Both the position numbers and the translations under genes were made by a program. From assembly GCA_946479985.1 (NCBI GenBank), contig CAMLIF010000064.1:1-21906 (forward strand): a DNA stretch of 21,906 nucleotides. Reading direction: 5' to 3'. Under the pieces are notes generated by a model. The model did not search any database. It was not told the origin of the DNA and saw only the letters and a list, made by a program, of their open reading frames with translations. Below are positions 16,301 through 21,906 of this stretch, in pieces. How positions within the stretch are numbered: position 1 is the first letter of the stretch; the number at the start of each line of letters is the position of its first letter. This DNA is from an uncultured Flavobacteriales bacterium. Its GTDB lineage: Bacteria > Bacteroidota > Bacteroidia > Flavobacteriales > Crocinitomicaceae.

Positions 16301-19300
16301 CAATTCGAGAATTTTTGCTTCACATTCCGCAATTTTCTTGTCTATTTCAGCATCTGCCTGAATGTTTCTGGCTTGTGTCAATTTTTGTTTTGCCTCCAAA
16401 TATTTAGCTTGCCCCATTAATGCTATTCCATCTGCTTTTAAAGCCTGAAATTCAGCCTGACGAGCTTGTTCACCGCTCATTAATGTTTCTGCATTAATCA
16501 CTTCCTGCAGTTTAGTCAGGGCTTCTGCGTTTTTAGAATCTAAGGCCAGTACCTGGTTATACTTCGTTTTTGCATCAGAATATTTTTTAGCACCTAACGC
16601 GGTATTTCCTTCTGAAAGAAGCTTGGCAATTTCCTTATTCTGACTATCTGCTTTTAAAAGACTTTCTATTTCAGCAATTTTCACAACCGGCGCCTGTTGG
16701 GTAGCATCAATTTTATTTGCTTCGGTAAACTTTGCCTTTGCTTCAACTAATTTGCCCGCTGTTAGAAGTGAATTACCGTCAGTCATTGCAGCATCATAAT
16801 CTTTCTTCTGTTTGTCCAAAGTTGCCTGGTCAGATGCCAATTTACTGATTTGAGCCAATTTGTCCTTTGCTTCATTCCGCGAATTATCAATGGCAACTGC
16901 AGCGTTGTATTTTTCTTTTGCAGCTTCGTAATTTTTAGCATCGAAGAATGCATTCCCTTCGCTTAACGCTTTGTCGTAGTTTGCTTTTTTCAAAGCGGCA
17001 TCTGCAGCTGCTTTATCTGCATTTAATTGTTTGTCAGCCTCAGCAATCTTCTCTTTCGGAAGCGTCGATTTTGAATCAATTCCCTGAGCTTCCGTGTATT
17101 TTGCTTTCGCAGCTTCATAATTCTTAGTTGCCAGGGCAGCATCACCTTCACCGATAGCTTTATCGAAAGCAGCCTTTTTGGCAGCAGCATCAGCCGCAGC
17201 TTTATCAGTGTTCATTTGCTTGTCGACTTCAGCAATTTTCGTTTTCGGAATAGTTGATGAAGCATCCATTCCCTGGGCTTCGGTATATTTTGCTTTTGCA
17301 GCTTCATAACTTTTAGAAGCCAATGCCGCATCTCCTTCTGCAATCACTTTATCGAAAGCCGCTTTTTTAACAGCATCGGCATTTGCCTTATCTGCATTGA
17401 TCTGTTTATCTACTTCAGCAATTTTCTCTTTCGGGAGCGTAGATTTCGAATCAATTCCCTGCGCTTCAGTATATTTGGCTTTTGCCGCCTCATAATTTTT
17501 GGTTGCCAAAGCTGCATCACCTTCCCCTATTGCTTTATCGAACGAAGCCTTTTTTACCGCAGCATCCGCAGCAGCTTTATCAGCGTTCAATTGCTTATCT
17601 ACCTCCGCTATTTTAGTTTTCGGAACAGTAGAAGCTACATCTATTCCTTGTGCTTCAGTATATTTGGCTTTCGCAGCTTCATAATTTTTTGCAGCAAGTG
17701 CAGCATCCCCTTCATCGATTGCTTTATCGAAGGCAGCTTTCTTAGCAGCTGCATCTAAATTTGCTTTATCCGCCGCGATCAATTTATCTACATTATCCAA
17801 TTTTTGTTTCGGAACAGCTGAAGCTCCGTCAATTCCCTGAGCTTCGTTGAATTTTGCTTTCGCAGCTTCATAATTTTTCGCCGCTACTGCAGCATCTCCA
17901 TCTGCGATTGCTTTTGTAAACGCTTCTTTTTTAGCAGCCAGTTCTTCGCTAGACTTCAAAGCAGCATTCGACGCATCAATTTTTGGTTGAACCGTTGGAT
18001 CCGGATAAGTAGCCTGAGCCTGATTGTACTTCTCAATAGCTTCTTTGTGTTTAGCTGTTTTTGCCAAAGCATCTCCTTCTGCTACCAATTTTTTCGCATC
18101 GGCGATTTTCTGAGCGTTCGCTTTTTCTTCAGCGATCTTATTATTAATCTCCGTTATACGTCCAAGTGCTGTAGCGTTTGCCGGATCGAGTTTCTTTACT
18201 TCTTCATATTTTACAAGCGCAGCAGGTAATTGATTTGCAGTGAAAGCCGTGCTTCCTTCTCCAAGAAGTTTATCAATTTGCGCTTGTTTTGCTTTCGCAG
18301 CATCAGCTTCAGCAATTTTTGCGGCACATTCTTTCGATCTGTCGATTACATAGGTAGAACTTGGCTGGATTTTTAAAGCCTCAGCATATTTAGCCTTTGC
18401 ATCAGCATATTTTTCAGATGTGAACATCGCATCACCTTCATCAACCAATTTCTGATAAGCTTCTTTCTTTTGCTGTTCAGCAACCTGGGCATTCAATTTT
18501 CCTTCCAGATCTGTCAATTTAGCCTGGGCCACCGGATCATTCGGGATTAACTTTAAAGCTTCTTTGTATTTTGCCTGTGCAGCTTGCCAGCTTTTTTGAC
18601 CGTAGAAGGTATTTCCTAAAGCCATCGCTTCGTCATACTTTTTCTTATTCTCCGCATCTTTTGCAGCATTCGCAAGTGAAGCATCACATTTAGCAGCCTC
18701 GTCTTTTGCGTACTGTTCCGGTTTTTTACCGTAAGCTTCAAGGTATTTCGCCTTTGCTTCAGCATATTTTTTTTGGTCTCTTAACGTATTCGCAGCTGTA
18801 ATCAGATTCTGATAATCCTGATCTAACTGTTGTTTCGCGGCATCGCCGTCTTTTTGGGCCTTTAAGATTGCGTCGATTTCAGTAATTCTTTTAGCAGGTG
18901 CTGATTCTTTAGGTTTTGCTAATGATGCTTTTTCAAATTCAGCAATCGCCTCGTTGTATTTTTTCTGAGCATACAAAGCTTCACCGGCTTTCATGGCGGC
19001 ATTGTATTCTGCTTCTTTGTTTTTAGCGGTTTTGTCTGCATCTTTCAAGAGTTTCTCAACCTGGGCAAGCATTTTGGAGGCCTGAGATTCTTCATACTCC
19101 ATTTGAGCACCACCCTTATAGGAAAATGTTGTAATTGGATTTTGAGTTACATAACTAAAATCAACATCCGGAATTTCATCAAATAAACTAACCCGAACCG
19201 CCCCAAGAACAGGTCCGCTTCCCTGCGTTAGTTCATCATTAACAGATTTGGTATCAACATTAACAAAACGAGAAACTTTACCTGGTTTAGAAACAACAAC

Positions 19301-19522
19301 TTTATATATCTTCCCTTTTTGGAGGGAAAGAACCACTTCTCCATTTCCGTTGGTAGTTGTGCTGGAAACCTGGGTACTGCCTTCATAAACTGTTACAGTA
19401 GCACCCGGTTCTTTCTTAGATGTAGTATAATTCGTACTTATCACCTGCATGGAAACATCCTGAGAATAACCAGTAAATGAAGCACACAGCAACACGAGCA
19501 AAATCAAATTTCGAAGTCTCAT
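13400..19522 (-). CDS. Giant exported TPR-repeat protein (2040 aa), function unknown
   Basis: The signal peptide MRLRNLILLVLLCASFTGYSQ probably ends before Asp22. Residues 22-160 form a beta-rich domain resembling carboxypeptidase-regulatory-like folds, ending in QNPITTFSY and a helix. From about 170 to 1490 run some 22 TPR-like units of about 60 residues, each a helix pair such as GDAALAAKNYEAAKAKYTEA plus a long linking helix; units 7-11 (about 534-846) are nearly identical. A Pro/Ser linker (about 1490-1515) leads to roughly 450 polar residues rich in Asp, Glu, Asn, Gln, Lys and Thr, predicted helical or disordered. The last 80 residues (LYPEGVTQEKF, TRRVVVAGGHGDEY, TYTKNG) look like a compact beta module. 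No lipobox, OmpA domain or type IX sorting signal is evident. A periplasmic or envelope scaffold role is inference. Confidence 0.85.
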   Translation of the reverse strand: MRLRNLILLVLLCASFTGYSQDVSMQVISTNYTTSKKEPGATVTVYEGSTQVSSTTTNGNGEVVLSLQKGKIYKVVVSKPGKVSRFVNVDTKSVNDELTQGSGPVLGAVRVSLFDEIPDVDFSYVTQNPITTFSYKGGAQMEYEESQASKMLAQVEKLLKDADKTAKNKEAEYNAAMKAGEALYAQKKYNEAIAEFEKASLAKPKESAPAKRITEIDAILKAQKDGDAAKQQLDQDYQNLITAANTLRDQKKYAEAKAKYLEAYGKKPEQYAKDEAAKCDASLANAAKDAENKKKYDEAMALGNTFYGQKSWQAAQAKYKEALKLIPNDPVAQAKLTDLEGKLNAQVAEQQKKEAYQKLVDEGDAMFTSEKYADAKAKYAEALKIQPSSTYVIDRSKECAAKIAEADAAKAKQAQIDKLLGEGSTAFTANQLPAALVKYEEVKKLDPANATALGRITEINNKIAEEKANAQKIADAKKLVAEGDALAKTAKHKEAIEKYNQAQATYPDPTVQPKIDASNAALKSSEELAAKKEAFTKAIADGDAAVAAKNYEAAKAKFNEAQGIDGASAVPKQKLDNVDKLIAADKANLDAAAKKAAFDKAIDEGDAALAAKNYEAAKAKYTEAQGIDVASTVPKTKIAEVDKQLNADKAAADAAVKKASFDKAIGEGDAALATKNYEAAKAKYTEAQGIDSKSTLPKEKIAEVDKQINADKANADAVKKAAFDKVIAEGDAALASKSYEAAKAKYTEAQGMDASSTIPKTKIAEVDKQMNTDKAAADAAAKKAAFDKAIGEGDAALATKNYEAAKAKYTEAQGIDSKSTLPKEKIAEADKQLNADKAAADAALKKANYDKALSEGNAFFDAKNYEAAKEKYNAAVAIDNSRNEAKDKLAQISKLASDQATLDKQKKDYDAAMTDGNSLLTAGKLVEAKAKFTEANKIDATQQAPVVKIAEIESLLKADSQNKEIAKLLSEGNTALGAKKYSDAKTKYNQVLALDSKNAEALTKLQEVINAETLMSGEQARQAEFQALKADGIALMGQAKYLEAKQKLTQARNIQADAEIDKKIAECEAKILELEKTASNSQKYNTLLQEAKTLETAKEYDQAIAKYTEALTIQNAQEPKDRIEAIKKLKENQLTEAKTLADIANLVKAGDDFTSKKEYEKAISAYDQALLLKKDPAVQAKKDEAIRLKAEGDTTSDQAKYDKILNAGQQAINDKDYPKAIDMYNRAISFRKTDPVPVKKLEEVQALMKAENDAKAKNEAYQAKITEAESAAKSGKIENAISLFEQAKVIKSDELTPDKRIAELRASISNVVNPQEEIDKKYQAAITAGDMAAKGKDYTDAIKNYEAALAVKPKDPTATTKILEIKQILDDQVKASKAKDEIIALIAVADALFQKSEWLQAKNAYDAVLLKDGTNKYSKDQIEVCLKNIADVNGVEESKEYQKLIKAADSNFDKADYDKAKEYYQRAVKIRKTDPYPKKRLDEIDALMKPKVTPPVVVSTDPKELPSLGTPSTSSEEEDGKKLQRYSIFRNHRNDEAMKIIRDTATMAGNEGIAIQKERTTDVNDKFAVLKKDNALRADSADIGRQENIDEIRKTDAEMKSNAEELTTNKRSDITYSNEQLTLMNKSSAESSKVYSTTAKDNAESFKDDKLALDSTSNKLTSDSYQGNLLTDVQLADLRYDQRSKAISDDKERQNFRDSVVTISKDNNAATLVIANDKSQEIYETGTTLNDVNHQRDQLNIEDKKQSPQNQETILGINKEVLSQRTEEGAAHQQNMIKYKEILVNEQKVVIEANKDSGQQRLDNLSEMEEVKDEQRELDRQNFNDVYVKSLNNKTTINAELVNQEEFSKLPSIVTSANATAYDEIRAETKRQSTETTESEYAKHVENQSELNDIKSGNEATSITSTEKSSNNAEILKDTKQGLGTTDVQQAQDQKDKTQESKQILTEIANTEPIVATKAPNDLGKLYPEGVTQEKFDQKDKNDLVVAIVTRRVVVAGGHGDEYIKTQSINATTYTKNGTAVTENTWQKETNSAKLVKHNF
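16985..17924 (-). repeat. Five near-identical tandem TPR units, about 187 bp each
   Basis: Units 7 to 11 of the large protein (residues about 534-846) share GDAALA.KNYEAAKAKYTEAQGID and PK.KIAEVDKQ.N.DKA. The protein similarity is much higher than the DNA similarity. Units flanking this block (1-6 and 12-22) keep the same 57-64 residue spacing but have diverged. Confidence 0.9.
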
Positions 19523-19743
19523 AGTTCTATTTTAACGAATTTCAATACAACCAGTTACGTTATTGGTTCAAATTCGCGTCAATTAATAACAAATATCGCG
19601 AAAATAGTTGAGTTAAAACCTTGCAGGCAACAGTTTTTGGCGGTTTTCCAGGTGAAAATGTTTTATTGATTTTATTTCAATCGGCAGATCGATCTACTTC
19701 TTTTGTTTTCCTAACGAAAATGATGGTGAAACGGGCTTGATCA

Positions 19744-20250
19744 TTATTTTTTCTCAAGTGATTCTTCCTTCTTCATGATTTTAGTTACGTGATCAGCCAT
19801 TTCCCTTGCCTTTTTTTCATCAAAAACAAGTTCATTCTTATCTGTATCATAAGAAAAGGTGGTAATCGGATTATTCAATATGTATTTATAATCGTTTCCT
19901 TTTTCCTCTGAAAACAGACTGATCTGACAACTACATTCAACTGGAATTCCCATAAGTGCACCGGAGTTTTCTTCGCTCAATTTTACTATGATATATCTAC
20001 TGACTTTCCCTGAATCACATGCTTCAATTTTATAGGAATGATCTGTCTTAAGAGATAATAAAACTCTTCCCATTGTATCAACAGCATGTTTTCCTTCAAA
20101 AACATTATCAGAATAAACATTTATGAAAGCAGTTCGTGACTTTAATCTGGATGAATAATCTACAACCTTTATACTAAAGTCAGCATCTTGAGCTTCACTA
20201 ATCAGGGAAAAACAAAGAACGGCAGGCGACAGGCAGAAGAACTTTAGCAT
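19744..20250 (-). CDS. Exported stand-alone homologue of the TPR protein's N-terminal domain
   Basis: The 168-residue protein has a signal peptide (hydrophobic from residue 4, ending around ISEAQ before Asp22) and a mature part that aligns end to end with residues 22-160 of the 2040-residue protein. Shared features in order are QD at the mature start, a VY strand, V-x-LSL, YK, GKVSR followed by a hydrophobic strand, SLF-x-E, a D..Y strand, NPITTFSY, and a Glu-rich helix with a conserved A-x-x-M. It stops where TPRs begin in the large protein, ending in a Lys/Glu-rich tail. It has several Cys (including a CSC) not found in the large copy. The 221-base gap to the large gene shows only a 10-base palindrome AGATCGATCT (19686-19695). 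Confidence 0.8.
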   Translation of the reverse strand: MLKFFCLSPAVLCFSLISEAQDADFSIKVVDYSSRLKSRTAFINVYSDNVFEGKHAVDTMGRVLLSLKTDHSYKIEACDSGKVSRYIIVKLSEENSGALMGIPVECSCQISLFSEEKGNDYKYILNNPITTFSYDTDKNELVFDEKKAREMADHVTKIMKKEESLEKK

Positions 20251-20287
20251 TAGAGAAGATTATTGATTTTTCAGTTAATTTAGACGA

Positions 20288-20295
20288 CAAAAATA
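20288..20295 (-). promoter_or_regulatory. Candidate -7 element for the stand-alone domain gene
   Basis: The minus strand reads TATTTTTG, matching TAnnTTTG, 37 bases before the ATG at 20250. It lies in the 67-base region between divergent genes. No -33 element was identified. Confidence 0.35.
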
Positions 20296-20317
20296 TTACA
20301 AAAGTTCTGAAAATACG

Positions 20318-21457
20318 ATGCTGAAATTCGATCAACTTAGTTTCTGGGAAAAAAGCGCCATTTTGGAAGAAATCGATTTTCTGATTGTTGGTGCCGGATT
20401 AGTCGGATTTTCAACAGCAATGTCACTTCGTGATTTATACCCGGATGCGAAAATTGTGATTTTGGAACGCGGTTATCTTTCCACAGGAGCAAGTACCAAA
20501 AATGCCGGTTTCGCCTGCTTTGGAAGTGCCACAGAACTCATTGACGATTTAAAAAACATGCCGGAAGCAGCAGTTTGGGAAACAGTTGACCTACGTTTCC
20601 GTGGATTGACCAAACTTCTTGAGCGATTTTCCGAAAAAGAAATTCGATATATAAACTCCGGATCATGGGACCTGATTCATGAAAAAGACCCTGAGACTAA
20701 AAGAGAAACACGTGAACAATTAGATTACCTGAACAAGAAAATCAAGGAAATCACAGGTTCGGAAAACTGTTTCAACGAAGATTTATCGGTTTCGGAAAAA
20801 TTTGGATTCAAGCAGATTCTCACTTCCTTTCACAACAGGCTGGAAGGTGAAATACGAACCGATCAACTGCTCATTTCAATGAACAAAAAACTGGCTGCGG
20901 CCGGGATTATTGTGCTTTACGGGGTGGAGGTGTTAAACATAGAATCGTTCGAACAAAGTACAACGCTGACAACCAATTTCGGAGAGATTTCCGGAAAGAA
21001 AGTCGCGATTACAGTGAATGGCTTTGCGCAAAAACTACTCAAAGACAAAAGAATAAATCCGGCCAGGGCACAAGTTTTGGTTACATCGCCTATCGACAAT
21101 CTAAAACTTAAAGGAACATTCCATTACGATGCCGGCTACTATTATTTCAGGAACATCGAAAACCGCATTCTGCTTGGCGGCGGGAGAAACCTGGACATTC
21201 ATGGTGAAACAACTACCGAGTTTGAAAACACTTCTTTAATAACCAACTCTTTAACTAATCTTCTTAATGAGGTGATCATTCCGGGCAAATCATTCACGGT
21301 CGATTATCAATGGTCAGGAATCATGGGCGTTGGAGACGAGAAAAAACCCATCATCGAATTAATTTCTCCGAATGTTGCAATCGGTGTTCGAATGGGCGGA
21401 ATGGGAATTGCAATCGGATCGATAGTAGGAGAAAAACTAGCTAAACTTCTGCAATAG
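20318..21457 (+). CDS. FAD-dependent oxidoreductase, DAO (D-amino-acid oxidase-like) family
   Basis: The 379-residue enzyme has the dinucleotide-binding motif VGAGLVG (24-30) and the ribose-binding acidic residue in VILERG (Glu50), followed by GASTKNAGFACFGS, the flavin-contacting segment of DAO-family amine and amino-acid oxidases. The C-terminal YQWSGIMGVGDEKKP and VGVRMGGMGIAIG-like segment close the FAD site. No signal peptide is present. It should oxidise a C-N bond of an amine, imino or amino acid, or act as a related dehydrogenase; the substrate cannot be set from sequence. The gene is divergent from the minus-strand exported protein with 67 bases between them. The following membrane protein gene starts 77 bases downstream with its own candidate promoter. 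Confidence 0.88.
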   Translation: MLKFDQLSFWEKSAILEEIDFLIVGAGLVGFSTAMSLRDLYPDAKIVILERGYLSTGASTKNAGFACFGSATELIDDLKNMPEAAVWETVDLRFRGLTKLLERFSEKEIRYINSGSWDLIHEKDPETKRETREQLDYLNKKIKEITGSENCFNEDLSVSEKFGFKQILTSFHNRLEGEIRTDQLLISMNKKLAAAGIIVLYGVEVLNIESFEQSTTLTTNFGEISGKKVAITVNGFAQKLLKDKRINPARAQVLVTSPIDNLKLKGTFHYDAGYYYFRNIENRILLGGGRNLDIHGETTTEFENTSLITNSLTNLLNEVIIPGKSFTVDYQWSGIMGVGDEKKPIIELISPNVAIGVRMGGMGIAIGSIVGEKLAKLLQ

Positions 21458-21479
21458 CCTGCTAATCCCTTCAAAATTC

Positions 21480-21487
21480 TACTTTTG
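21480..21487 (+). promoter_or_regulatory. Candidate -7 element for the membrane protein at the right edge
   Basis: TACTTTTG matches TAnnTTTG, 47 bases before the ATG at 21535. No -33 element at standard spacing was seen. Confidence 0.35.
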
Positions 21488-21534
21488 TTGAAAAGAATTA
21501 TTAAACTCACATTTCATTAAAACTCACGAAAATT

Positions 21535-21906
21535 ATGAACGGAGCTCATTCCCACCTCTTAATCAACCACTTCCCTATTATTGGCCTGTTATTCGGTATT
21601 CTAGTACTTCTGATCGGTATTATAGCCAAATCTTCTGTTACCCGAAGAGTAGGATTATTACTTTTCCTTGTTGCGGGAATAACTTCATTCCCATCATTTA
21701 AAACAGGTGAAGAGGCGGAACACCAGGTTGAACATTTCGGAGAAGATTCTGTGGACCATAATGATAAGAAAGCCATGGAATCAATGATGAAAGAACAGGA
21801 AACAAAAGAACACCTGATTCACGAACACGAAGAGAAAGCTGAAGGATTCATGCCGTTTGTCTGGGGCTTGATAGCATTGTCGTTAATCGCGCTTTTCCTT
21901 GAATGG
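21535..21906 (+). CDS. His-rich membrane protein, 3'-truncated by the window end
   Basis: An open frame of 124 codons runs from ATG at 21535 to the last base. It begins MNGAHSHLLINHFPIIG and has membrane segments near residues 15-31, 39-53 and 105-121. The HLxxNHFPxxG opening and a TGEEAE motif after the second segment (residues 57-62) resemble a family of small Bacteroidota membrane proteins that I can only loosely connect with DUF2231-like proteins. The loop between segments two and three (about 58-104) is very acidic with six His and three Met, and could bind metal or haem (inference). The C terminus is outside the window. Confidence 0.8.
   Translation, partial: MNGAHSHLLINHFPIIGLLFGILVLLIGIIAKSSVTRRVGLLLFLVAGITSFPSFKTGEEAEHQVEHFGEDSVDHNDKKAMESMMKEQETKEHLIHEHEEKAEGFMPFVWGLIALSLIALFLEW

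Noticed and set aside
16985..17924. Tandem repeats considered as a CRISPR-like or non-coding satellite array
   Set aside because: The period is about 187 bp, in frame, and the DNA differs mostly at synonymous sites, so it is protein-coding repetition.
13400..19522. Possible type IX secretion sorting domain at the C terminus of the giant protein
   Set aside because: The final residues do not show the usual short beta-sandwich pattern with a Gly-x-Tyr strand and basic end of those domains, so I did not assign it.
19686..19695. Ten-base palindrome AGATCGATCT between the two related minus-strand genes
   Set aside because: It is too short to judge and is not followed by a U tract; a palindrome of this size is expected by chance in this length.

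Overview
The window looks like chromosomal DNA of a member of the Bacteroidota, most likely Flavobacteriales and possibly a Crocinitomicaceae/Fluviicola-like organism. The phylum call rests on three things. Several genes are preceded by the Bacteroidota -7 promoter element TAnnTTTG. Most starts lack a Shine-Dalgarno sequence. Rho carries a long Asn/Gln-rich insert of the kind found in this phylum. The family-level call is inference only. No tRNA, rRNA, CRISPR array, insertion sequence or phage gene was seen, and no gene-free stretch exceeds 300 bases.

Left part (1-3258): a redox/electrophile-response neighbourhood. It holds the 3' end of a Crp/Fnr-type regulator, an AhpD-like CxxC protein, an HxlR-type repressor divergent from a QorB-like NAD(P)H-binding protein, and a FrnE-like DsbA-family oxidoreductase. 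The HxlR-QorB intergenic region contains promoter elements on both strands and a perfect GGAAAC-CA-GTTTCC palindrome, which suggests a self-contained regulatory switch.

Middle part (3259-13303): housekeeping genes. These are an ECF-type sigma factor, uvrA (divergent from it), a 65-residue lipoprotein, a dicarboxylate/amino-acid:cation symporter, rho with a disordered insert of about 220 residues, two small membrane proteins and mpl (peptidoglycan recycling). Strong hairpin terminators separate most transcription units. One sits directly after rho and ends 5 bases before the next start codon.

Right part (13400-20250, minus strand): the least explained region. A 2040-residue exported protein carries an N-terminal beta-rich domain, about 22 TPR-like repeats of roughly 60 residues, a Pro-rich hinge, about 450 residues of polar helical or disordered sequence and a conserved-looking C-terminal module. 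Just upstream on the same strand is a 168-residue exported protein consisting almost only of the same N-terminal domain. Two repeats of the large gene encode an identical 39-residue block yet differ at 18 codons, all synonymously, so the repeats are old and held by protein-level selection rather than recently copied.

Right edge (20318-21906): an FAD-dependent DAO-family oxidoreductase, then the 5' part of a His-rich membrane protein cut by the window end.
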